From the NCBI GenBank assembly GCA_033558025.1, contig JAUCEF010000001.1:124001-188000 (forward strand): 64,000 nt of DNA. The letters are read 5' to 3'. The notes beneath the pieces are model-generated. The model was not told the DNA's origin, did not search any database, and saw only the letters and a program-made list of their open reading frames with translations. Of the stretch, positions 29,275 through 38,729 are shown in pieces (position 1 is the stretch's first letter; each line of letters begins with the position of its first letter). The position numbers were made by a program, and so were the translations under genes. The stretch comes from Phytophthora sp. 'mugwort' (Eukaryota; Oomycota; Peronosporomycetes; Peronosporales; Peronosporaceae).

Positions 29275-29709
29275 TCAAGTGAGCTTGTAATCAAAGTACT
29301 TTATCTCCTGATGCTTCCGTTGTTTGCATCTTTTCCGAGTCATCCAGGAGCGCAACGGGTGCTGATTCTCCGCGTATTGCGAGATTGTATAGCAGCCAGC
29401 AAACAATTGAAATAGACCCTCCAGCCTCCATCCTTCTTCTTTATTGTGGTCAAAAGATAGGGACATGGTATCCCATGCTGTAGCCAAGTCACACATGAGC
29501 ACAAGTGGAGATAATTGCACCTCCCTTGGCTTGTCACTGTGACCCAATTGATTTGTGTAAGCAACTTCGACCGAGCTGAACGGGACAGAGTAAAGCGGTA
29601 TCTGCCTTAACTCATGCTGGAACTTGTTTTCGGACCGAGGAGTATTGGCTTGCCCAGCGTCCGCCCAAGTTTTGCTTTGATAAATACGAAGGTGCGCCTC
29701 AGCCACCAT
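29275..29709 (-). CDS. Unrecognised 144-codon ORF inside the TTAA element
   Basis: The frame begins MVAEAHLRIYQS and ends in a basic region (MTRKRCKQRKHQEIK). It lies inside the TTAA-flanked element between its left end and the hAT insertion, and is on the same strand as the ORF at its other end. It could be the last part of that element's own transposase gene, split by the hAT insertion. No family is recognised. Confidence 0.3.
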   Translation of the reverse strand: MVAEAHLRIYQSKTWADAGQANTPRSENKFQHELRQIPLYSVPFSSVEVAYTNQLGHSDKPREVQLSPLVLMCDLATAWDTMSLSFDHNKEEGWRLEGLFQLFAGCYTISQYAENQHPLRSWMTRKRCKQRKHQEIKYFDYKLT

Positions 29710-29964
29710 GATTATGGTTTATGCACGGAAGTAGTCGTAAGGGAGTAGTTTCCGATTCTATAGCCGCATCGATTTTTGCTTGTTCGCTTTCAACAAATTT
29801 GGTATTTCTCCATCCAATGGAGGTCGCAAATGGTTAACCGTATCCCTTCGGTCAAGGTTCGGTTATGATCGTGGGCGGATACGGACATCTGAAACAGAGC
29901 ACACTTCTGGCAACGAACGGTTACGGTCAACCGAATCGGTCGACGGATTGGGTTATGGACAACC

Positions 29965-30383
29965 TGCTGGCAGGTGATGTTGCGTGTGTTGAAGTGTCGG
30001 TTTGCATATGTTATGCATGTGTGGGTTTGCGTGAGTTATGGTGTTTTGGTATGGATATGCATTCATGATTGCAAATGCTTTTTATAGCTCAGCTGGTTTA
30101 GTCTCTCTATGATTAACAAAAATGCATTACACTTTTAGTCTCTCTATGCGAGACAGTAGTTAGCGGGTTCGAGTTCCGTTTTGACCACAACTTTTGCATC
30201 TTCCCACTATACATAAGGGATACCTGATTGATTAGAAAACTCATGGTAGCGATACAGTAGAAGAAATGAGCTAGGAAGGTAGAGAACAATAACGACATCA
30301 ATCCCACTCACTTTTGGTTTGCAACCTCGCCAAGAAGCCTTCTTCATCGACTTGCCCCGCACGCTCTTCCTCTCCTACTTTTA
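29965..30383 (+). repeat. Left LTR of the Copia element
   Basis: It begins TGCTGGCAGGTGATG and ends CTACTTTTA. It is 33 bases longer than the right LTR. The difference is mainly an insertion near 30111-30140 beside a repeated TAGTCTCTCTATG. It contains a tRNA-like A box (30085-30096) and a B box with one mismatch (30166-30176). Confidence 0.9.
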
Positions 30384-30387
30384 GGTT

Positions 30388-33300
30388 ATGAGCCCAAACG
30401 ACTCCAAGTTCAAGGTCGAGGTCTTCGACGGGTCCAACTACGCGCTGTGGAGCTACAAGATGAAGATGTATCTGATGTCCAAGGGGTTGGCGAGTGCGGT
30501 CTCCGGCGAAAGCAACGTAACTGTGGTCAAGGCGCAGCAAGCGCACGCGGCGATCGTGCTGAACCTGAAGGACTCGCAGCTGATGCACGTCATCGATGCG
30601 GCGACTGCGAGAGACGCGTGGGAAGACTGGAGAACTTTCATCGTACGCAAGACATGGCGATTCGGTTGTGGCTCAAGGAAGTTCGCGTCGCTCAAGTACA
30701 CCACCTCCTCCATCAAGGATCACGTGATGGAGTTGGAGACGCTGGTGCTGAAGATGAGGAATGCAAACTGCGGTCCAAGTGAGGAAGACTTCTGCGCGAC
30801 GATGCTGCGGAGTCTACCTGCAAGCTACGAGAGCTTGGTGCAAGTGTGTCGCATGTCGATGACAACGTTCAGCTTGGCGGACCTCGTGAGCAAGCTGATC
30901 GCAGAAGAAGTGCGTCAGAAAGACTCGACACACATTGAGCAAGCGACCGCGCTGCTTGCTGGTAGAGCAACAGGAAGCAGCAGTACAAGAAGAAGAACCA
31001 GCGCGGCGAACGTAAAAAGGGGAGGACTGGCGCTTGCTTCAATTGTGGCCAAAAGGGTCACTTCGCAAGAGCATGCCCGTCGGACTCGAACTCGCGCGGT
31101 CCAGTTCAAGACCAATCTAACGTCGCGTTTAACGCGACTGAGAAAATTTGCAAGTGATGCATTCAGTGAATGCACAGCGGTGCAGAACGGTCGAAGCGTT
31201 TTAAGTGCCAAGAGCAGCGCGGAGTTGAAGGTTATCGGCTTCGGAACGGTGACACTGCAAGTGTGGACTGGTCGCTCGTGGATCAACTCTAGGCTGGAGA
31301 ATGCGCTTCATGTTCAGGATTTGTGCAAGAACCTGTTCTCGCTGACTGCTGCGACAGCACGTGGAATGACTGTGACTATGGACAGCGAGAAGTGTGTTGT
31401 GAAACGCGATAATTAAGTGGTGGCTACTGGGCGAAAGTGTGGAAAGCTAATGTACCTAAACACGGAAGCGAACGAGGAGTGTCATGCGGCTGATGACGAT
31501 ATCGAACTCTGGCATCGGCGACTCGGACATGTCTCGTTCAGTACACTGAACACAATGGTCAAGGATGGGCGGCTGAGTGCGACGCAGGCTGAACTCGGGA
31601 CAGTTTGCGGAGTGTGGCAACCGCAAAGCAAGTGTGAAAGACGTTCAATTCCAGCAACGACGAGCTAGAAGCCAAGGAGAGTAGACGCACAGACAGCGTG
31701 GTGTGCTCCGATGTTCTTGGACCCATCACTCCTGAGTCAAAGTCTGGCTTCAAGTACATAGTGACATTTATCCTGATGAAAAGCCGCTACGTCACTATCT
31801 ACCCGCTGCGCAAGAAGACTGAAGTACCAGACGCGTTCACGAAGTCTTGCAAGGATATGAAGACCGCCGGGTTAAAGATCAAGGTGATTCGGAGTGACAA
31901 CGGTGGGGAATACCGTAACGCACAAATGGAGGCGCTTTGTGACGAGAAGTCGATCAAGCAGGAGTTCACGGTGCCGTACAACCCCCAGCAAAACGGAATG
32001 GTTAAACGGATGAACCGGTAGCTAGTGGAAATGACACGGTGTATGCTCAAGGAAAGTGGATTGGGGAAGGCGTTCTGGTGTGAAGCCATTATGACTGCAA
32101 CCGATATCCGCAACGTGCTGCCGACAACGTCCAACCCGCACTTAAGTCCGTTCGAAATCGTGTTCAGGCGTAAACCGCGTTTGGACCACATGCGAGTGTT
32201 TGGTTCAGAATGCCACGCCCACGTGACGAAGGAGAAGCGCAAGAAGTTGGATGACTCCGGTGTGAAGTGCTACTTCCTGGGATACGCGAAGCAGCACAAG
32301 GCATACCGACTCCTCAATGCAAACGACGGCTCTATCATCATTCGAGAAGTGTCACATTTGCGGAGCACGCTGGGATCAAAAAGACGAGCGTCCACGGTGA
32401 TGTCATTGAAATCCTGGAAAATGCGAATGCTAAAGAAGTATCTGAGGAACCAGGTACAGACTTCGAGCCCCACACCCCACCGACTGGACCACACGAAGGA
32501 CCCACACAAAGCGATCACGACGGCCCAACCCACTCTGTACCAACCCGAGGTTCAAGTACACCGGAGAGAGACGGCAACGAAGAGTGGATGGTGCGTCCGG
32601 TACGCAAGAGGCGCGGTGTGGTACGGTACGAAGACGAATATCCCAGCACTCGGCGTGGGGAGTTCAACTTAGACGACTTTGAGGGCGAGTTCGAGTCCCT
32701 CCACTGTTTTAACGCCGAAGAAGACGACGGCGAGCGTGCTGTGACGTACGACCAAGTTATGCGAAGCAGGTACAAGAACGAGTGTGGTTGTGTGCTGTGG
32801 AAGCGGAAATGAAGTAGCTAGAAACCCACCGCACCTGGAAGTTGGTGGATATGCACTCCAGGAAGAAGGCTGTGGGGTGCAAGTGGGTATTTCGGATCAA
32901 GCGCGATCCAAGAGGAAACATTGTGAAGTTCAAGGCTCGGCTTGTGGCTGAAGGATTCACGCAGCGTCCAGGTATCGATTACACCGAGACGTTTGCCCCA
33001 ATTGCTCGGAAAAGTCGATTAACGCGTCATTGGCGGTTGCAGCGAAAGAAGATCTGGAGGTTGAAAATGTGGACGTGGATACGGCTTTTCCTGTATGGCG
33101 ATGTCGAAGAGGTGATCTATATGGACCAGCCGGACGTTTTCGAAGACCAGTCCACCCCCACCCAGAAATGTTTGCTTGCGAAAGCGCTTTACGGCACGAA
33201 ACAGGCGGCGCGTCAATGGAACAACAAGTTAAATTGCCACCTGGAAGGTCAAGGTTTCAAGCGCTCTGATGCAGACCCGTGTGTGTATGTGCGAAAGTCA

Positions 33301-34282
33301 AGCACTGAGTACACAATCGTGGTTATCTATGTGGACGATTTGATGATCTTTGGCAAAACGACAGACGACATCGAGAAGATCAAGCAAGCGCTCAAGTCCG
33401 AGTTTAGCATCAAGGAACTCGGAGAGCTCAAGTATTGCCTCGGCATCGAGATCCACCGCAGACGTGAAAATAAAATCATCATGATGAACCAGCGCGCGTA
33501 CATTAAGCGACTCTCAGACAAGTTTGGTGTGGAAAAAATGCAAGGATACGCATACGCCGGCTGACAGCAACTCGAGACTGGTCAAGGTATCGGACGATGA
33601 TGTGTGCGTCTCAAAGTATCCGTATCTCGAACTAGTGGGTGCACTGATGTACGTGGCAACTTGCACACGTCCAGATATTTCACAAGCTGTGGGTGAAGTG
33701 GCCAAGTTTTGCGAGCGCCACAACAAAAGCCACTGGGTGGCAGCGAAGCGCATTTTGAAGTATCTGAAGACGACCCAAGAGCTCGGAGTTGTGTTTAATG
33801 GTTTGGTCAAGGAAGAGCTTGTGGGTTTTGCGGACGCAAACTGGGCTGGCGACCTTGACACGCGACGCTCGACTACTGGCTACGTATTTTCTCTGAACGG
33901 CAGCGCGATATCGTGGAAGTCCAAGCGCCAACCCACTGTGGCTACATCAAGTACTGAAGCAGAGTACATGAGTATCTACAGTGCGACTCAAGAAGCCGTG
34001 TGGCTGCGATTACTGCTCAAGGACATGGGCTACCAGGACCAAGGTGCTACGAAAATATATCAAGATAATCAAAGATGCATCGCACTGGCCAAGAACCCAG
34101 TGTATCACACACGCACGAAGCACATCGACATCAAGTTCCACTTTCTGCGTGAGAAGATTGAGTGTGCGGTTATCACTTTGGAGTACAAGCCAACCGATGA
34201 GAGGGTTGCTGATACCATGACAAAGGCGGTAGCGCGTGACAAGCATCGCAAGTTCGTCATAGGACTTTGCATGGAAGAATGA
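30388..34282 (+). pseudogene. Copia Gag-Pol polyprotein, broken
   Basis: Gag opens at the ATG at 30388 and is read to an in-frame TAA at 31414. The same frame continues with the pre-integrase region ELWHRRLGHVS. After a frameshift the integrase core follows, with KVIRSDNGGEYRN and a stop after KRMNR at 32019. The connector region, reverse transcriptase (GCKWVFRIKRDP, then the active-site YVDD at about 33329-33340) and RNase H (GFADANWAGD, SSTEAEYM, HTRTKHID) come next in shifted frames, ending at TGA 34280-34282. At least two in-frame stops and four frame changes rule out function. The Cys-rich knuckle of Gag is also out of frame. Confidence 0.93.
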
Positions 34283-34312
34283 GGAAGCAGCAGCACGCAC
34301 ATCAAGGAAGAG

Positions 34313-34698
34313 TGTTGGCAGGTGATGTTGCGTGTGTTGAAGTGCCGTTTTGCATATGTTGTGCATGTGTTTTGGTTTGCGTGAGTTATGGTGTTTTTGT
34401 AGGCATTCATGATTACTAGACCAAATGCTTTCTATAGCTCAGCTGGTTTAGTCTCTCTATGCGAGACAGTAGTTAGCTGGTTCGAGTCCCGCTTTGACCA
34501 CAACTTTTGCATCTTCCCATTATACATATGGGATACCTGATGGGATTAGAAAACTCACCGTAGCAAAGACAGAAGAAGAAATGAGCTAGGAAGGTAGAGA
34601 ACAATAACGACAACAATCCCACTTACTTTTGGTTTTGCAACCTCGCCAAGAAGCCTTCTTCATCGACTCGCCCGCACGCTCTTCCTCTCCTACTTTTA
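34313..34698 (+). repeat. Right LTR of the Copia element
   Basis: This 386-base LTR begins TGTTGGCAGGTGATG. It holds a perfect tRNA A box, TAGCTCAGCTGG at 34435-34446, and a perfect B box, GGTTCGAGTCC at 34479-34489. Between them is a 5-bp stem GTCTC/GAGAC. The spacing matches tRNA internal promoters. Confidence 0.9.
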
Positions 34699-34703
34699 CA
34701 ACC

Positions 34704-37060
34704 AAGGCCGCTATGCGAAACCATTTTTGTTTTCTTCACGTGCTGCTGTGATTTTGGAGGTGTAATACGCCGCTGTGGATAGTAGGAACTCGATTTGGAG
34801 GAATTACCGCGCGTTAAATTTGTCCTCGCCTATCCGCATTGTGGCAGTCACTGGAATCGTCACCTTTATTGGCACAGTCAAATGCACTCGTCCTAACTAC
34901 AAACGATTCCAGTGTTACGGATTTTGTTCGAGAAGGACATGGGATGAACTCAATCGGAAACGCCAGGAGCTTCGCGCCCTTGACTGAAGGCGCTAAAATA
35001 AGCGATTGAACGTGAATTGACGGCCAGACAGCCTAATCCAATTTTGGGCCTACATGCTGACCCTTCCTCGAGCAGGTCACAGTGCTGGAAGTATTTTTCT
35101 TACGTGAAGGAGAAGGGAAGTGGTGCCCATTTGACTGTCAATAGCAAACAGTACGTAACATGCAGGGCCATGCTTTCGAAAGTACGCTTTTGCGCGTGGG
35201 CAAGGGGCCAGCACGTTTAACAGCCACACAACGAAGTGCTTACTTCAAGACGCTAATGGCGAAGCTGGATCAATAGCTACATACAGTACACAACTGTGTG
35301 GCTCTGTACCAGCCAGCGATTAACAGCGAGTATGCCGAGCGGCGGCTATCATGTACTGCAAGGAATAAGACTATTTTTCAATTTGTGAAGGAGAAGGATT
35401 TAAGATTTTGGCCCGTGCTCTAATAAATCTTGGCACCAACCTTTATTAGAGCACGAGCCAAAATTTAAAATTCTTCTCCTTCACAAATTGAAAAAGGTTC
35501 AGCGGTAGAATCGATGCATTGCTACATGTTGGCAAAGTCGTGAGGAACCACGTTGTGAAAGTATCAGGAGATCTCGAACACGAATTGAAAATTCGCATTT
35601 TGAAGAGGGGAGTTCAGCTGGATTTACAGCTGACCTATGGACAGGCAGGGCAAGCTAAGCTTCATGTCTGTCGCGGTGCATCTCATCGACAAACAGTTCA
35701 AAATGCACTCTCGGATGCTTCAAGTCAAGCATTTCGAAGCTAAATCTCACACCGCCACCGCTGTTCTTAATTTTTTTAACGATTGTCTCCAGCGCGACAA
35801 CATTTACATTAGACGGATGTTTTACGGTCGTTAGCGACAGCAACTCAAACATGCGCGATCGCGGCTGTTTATTCACAGTTGTTGTGTGAAGGTAATGGAT
35901 TTAGATCGGAGTACAACTGCATTGCGTGTGCCGATCACAAGATTTCAACGATCTTGACGACAGTGTTAAGTAAAATCACTCAAATGGAGGGGAATGCTAG
36001 GTCGCAGCCATTCTACAAATTTCGAAGCAACGCGCCCAAGATTTTCAAAAAGTGATTGATGGTTGCAAGGCCCTTGTTCGCTATGTCAAGCATTCATTCT
36101 AATCTGCTGCCTGAATTGACAAATACACTCAAGCAAGAAAATATCACGAAGTTTCTCGCTAACGTATGCTGCAAAGTGTGGATAAAATGTATGATGAGTT
36201 AGCGATGTTGTTAACTGCACGGCTGAAATTTTTCTATTTTAAACAGATAGACTGTCCTCTTCTTAAAAAAAAAGTGGTGTTTCTTAACGATTTTTAGGAG
36301 TCTACATTAAAACGAAAGAGCTGGACAAACCAACTCTGCGTTTTTTGTTGTTGTCTACGAGAGACATATGCTCATGGACTTACTGAAACCGCGGGCAGAC
36401 CCATAGGTATTTTCGACGCTGACAACCCCGACATAATGATACGACCCGATTCATCGGCACTAATCGCTATTAAACAGCCCGTCTTGGCGCGTGCGATGCC
36501 AAAATAGAATCTGGTTGATAAGCACTACGTGACGGCCATGCTGGACCCACGTCAGAAGCGTAAGCTTTATCTCTGTGGGGTCGACACTGTTCTAATTACA
36601 AACGCAAAGAACATTCTGATAGCATATATGAGTGAAGACAAGTGCCCCATACCCTGGCCAGTATACTACTATGCCTCCGAAGAAGAAACGAAAAGACACG
36701 CGAGAATTTATCTGTTTGGATGCTCCTTATGAATCTGATGAGGAGGAGAAGGGTTCGAATTTTACTGCAACAACCCCTGAAAGGAACAGCTGAATAGGTA
36801 CTTCACTCTAGGCTGAGCGATACCGAGAGAAATGAACTTTGAATTGCTGAGATGGTGGGGAAAAGTTTAAGTCCGGGAGAGGACGGATAACCTCGTTTTC
36901 GTACTTTAAGGCTTGTTGCCAGATCTGTTTTAGCGATTCCGGTTGCGAGCGCAATGTCCGAAAGCAACTTCTCTGATGCTGACAATGCGTTCGGATTAAA
37001 CGAACGATGCTTAGTCCATCAGTTCTGGACGACATCCTCGTTGTTTAATCTAACATCGAC
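34704..37060 (+). pseudogene. hAT transposase, broken
   Basis: Fragments in several frames follow the order of hAT proteins: a BED-like zinc finger region (SQCWKYFSYVKEKG near 35080), the core MSVAVHLIDKQFKMHSRML (about 35662-35718), a TDSNSNMRD-type segment near 35840, MLDPRQKRKL near 36540, and the dimerisation end SAMSESNFSDADN near 36950-36990 with a final helix. Many stops and a foldback insertion (35374-35495) interrupt it. Confidence 0.75.
35374..35495. repeat. Foldback element, 54-bp arms and 14-nt loop
   Basis: The arms at 35374-35427 and 35442-35495 are complementary with about five mismatches. The outer ends read TTTTTCAATTTGTGAAGGAG. It lies within the hAT pseudogene and looks like a small MITE or foldback sequence. 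Confidence 0.85.
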
Positions 37061-37262
37061 CTCTTGTAGAGTGTTTAGCTCGTTTTGTTTTTCAATACAC
37101 ATGATATTTACATTTTCCCGGTTAACCGAAACGAAACTTCAAACAACCACGCGCATCCGACTTACAAATGTGGGTGGCCATGGCTACCCATAAATTGGTC
37201 GATGAGATTGGTAAACGGATACGGTCATTCGCTGCCTAACACTTGCGACCTCTGCCATCCAT

Positions 37263-38160
37263 ATAGCGATAAAGTCATGTAGTATGGATACAAAGCCCAC
37301 TTCTTTGGCTCCGCTGCTTATAAATAACCACCGGCAGTGCAATACGAATCACTCAGATTTTGTAAGGCGGCATTGTACTCGGCTGGCGTCGTTGCCGCTT
37401 GCCGCACGCCAAATCAATGCCGCATCGCAGACGGCAAGCTTCACCTTTTTGTCAGCTCGCATATTACCTACAAATGCAATACGCATTTGTAAGCAACCAT
37501 CTCCAGTTCCTTCTATGCAAAGCAGCGGTGCCTATGAGATTCCTTGTGCAAAATATAGTTCGCAGCTGTAGTTGGTCTGAAAGTGATACGATGCCGGTGT
37601 GACGATCGTAAAAAAGGGCACATCGCTAAGAGAAAACCCATGCCAAAGTAGCGATTTCAAGAACCAGAGGTATTTGGAGTGATCCTCCAGTGGAGCGATC
37701 GCCGCGGCAGCCACATGGTTTTCCATCCCGTTCAACTAGCCCAATCTGCACACCATTATATAGATAATGCTTCATATGAGCCGCATCCAGACGATCGCTC
37801 GGACGACGTGGCCTTCTCCATCACGCTGTATACCAGCGCAAACTTCGCTGTTGCGCTTCGCAAATGCTTCAAGATATCATGGCAGGTACCGGATAGATTT
37901 CTCGTCTTCTGAACACCTCGCGAGGTCAATCTCCCCTATACCGGGTCAATCTCCCCTATACCGAGTGAGGGAGATTGACCTCGCGAGGTGTTCTCAGAGG
38001 CACGCTGGTTATACACATCAACTGGGCCTCTTATTGTCGTTGCCATGCTATCGCTGTTCTATGATGGCATCAGCGATAATAGTAGACCGCAGCACTGACG
38101 ACACTGTTAGCTGACGAGCAGAGGTCTTTGTGATGTGGTTAAAATTGAGCGTTGTCATGT
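37263..38160. other. Remaining interior of the TTAA element
   Basis: This stretch between the hAT insertion and the right-end ORF has only short open frames (37284-37571 and 37767-38114 on plus) with no recognised family. Its notable feature is the perfect hairpin at 37911-37993. Confidence 0.4.
37911..37993. repeat. Perfect 25-bp inverted repeat around a duplicated 20-mer
   Basis: GAACACCTCGCGAGGTCAAT plus CTCCC at 37911-37935 is exactly complementary to 37969-37993. The unit GGTCAATCTCCCCTATACCG occurs twice in direct orientation between about 37924 and 37963. The arm itself contains the palindrome CTCGCGAG. Confidence 0.9.
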
Positions 38161-38161
38161 G

Positions 38162-38340
38162 TTAATGGCTCTGTTGATATTTCTTCTTCGACACGGTTAA
38201 TTTTACGAATAAGGTACAAGACACCCCACTAGAACATCGAATATCCTTAAACGTACCGCCTCTCTTACTACCAACAACACCCTTACCAAGCGCTAATGCA
38301 TAAGCCTTAACTGCTGCAACGGCGTCCCTTCCAGTTCTGC
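38162..38340 (-). CDS. Start of a possible transposase gene of the TTAA element
   Basis: Reading inward from the right end of the TTAA element, a TATAAATA box lies about 13 bases from the terminus. The first in-frame ATG comes about 175 bases further in. The predicted start (MQSESVYVRRTGRDAVAAVK) contains an A-x-Y-A...G-K...G-G-T-F-K pattern with two close Cys (IRCSSGVSC), as seen in DNA-binding N-termini of some oomycete transposases. It ends at a stop after about 65 codons. This is a weak call. Confidence 0.3.
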
Positions 38341-38729
38341 GGACGTAGACCGACTCGCTCTGCATCTCCCGTGTTGTTGTGACGGGGCACACAACACCTT
38401 GCGCGCAGGAAGTGTTACTTCCGGAGAGTATACAAACTCTCTGTGACCGGCAGTTCGCAAGTCCCTGTCCTGAGGGGACTGCTACCAAAAAAAATATGGT
38501 AGATATAAGACTGAGTATATTTATAGGTGATCTCCCTTTAATCTTTATTACCCAGCCGGAAAGCCCACGCGTGGGCTCGATGCGATTAGGTGGTTCAATG
38601 GTAAAATCAGTCATGTAAGAGATAAACGCGGTCTTAGTCTCCGGACGAGCTCAAGTGTACTGCATGACAATCTCGGTTCGTCTTAAGCCGGCATACGCCG
38701 AAAAAATGTTTTGCTGTGGTGTCGAACAA

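Larger units (their letters stand above)
29965..34698 (+). mobile_element. Copia LTR retrotransposon, complete but inactive
   Basis: Two LTRs (29965-30383 and 34313-34698) bracket a Gag-Pol region in the Copia order. The element is flanked by the 5-base target duplication CAACC at 29960-29964 and 34699-34703. It inserted into the hAT element. A purine-rich tract (ATCAAGGAAGAG) precedes the right LTR. A possible primer site GGTTATGAGCCC directly follows the left LTR and overlaps the Gag start codon. It is interrupted by several stops and frameshifts. Confidence 0.92.
29818..37254 (+). mobile_element. hAT-family DNA transposon, split by a Copia insertion
   Basis: The ends are inverted: GAGGTCGCAA follows the left end at 29818, and the right end at 37254 reads inward as CAGAGGTCGCAAGTG, which has the CAG-G start common in hAT elements. 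They are flanked by an 8-base target duplication, CCATCCAA at 29810-29817 and CCATCCAT at 37255-37262. Without the Copia insertion and its 5-base duplication the element is about 2.7 kb, a normal hAT length. A degenerate hAT transposase lies in its right part. Confidence 0.75.
28936..38537. mobile_element. TTAA-flanked element with long inverted ends, invaded by hAT and Copia
   Basis: Both ends are flanked by TTAA (28932-28935 and 38538-38541). The ends are inverted copies of each other: the left begins AAGGAGATCACCTATAAATA, and the right, read inward, begins AGGGAGATCACCTATAAATA. Similarity continues for about 175 bases (28936-29110 against 38363-38537). The joined flanks match an undivided sequence at 40705-40780, so the insertion point is confirmed by an apparent empty site. 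TTAA specificity points to the piggyBac superfamily. Of its 9.6 kb, about 7.4 kb is the later hAT plus Copia insertion, so the original element was about 2.2 kb. Confidence 0.7.

Noticed and set aside
30081..30190. A tRNA gene in the Copia LTRs
   Set aside because: A and B boxes and T and anticodon stems are present, but no 5' acceptor strand pairs with TTTGACC, the base before the anticodon is C instead of T, and the left copy is interrupted. I report it as a tRNA-like promoter region only.
28936..38537. The outer element as an LTR retrotransposon
   Set aside because: Its ends are inverted and not direct repeats, and the flanks are TTAA with a second undivided copy of the site, which fits a DNA transposon.
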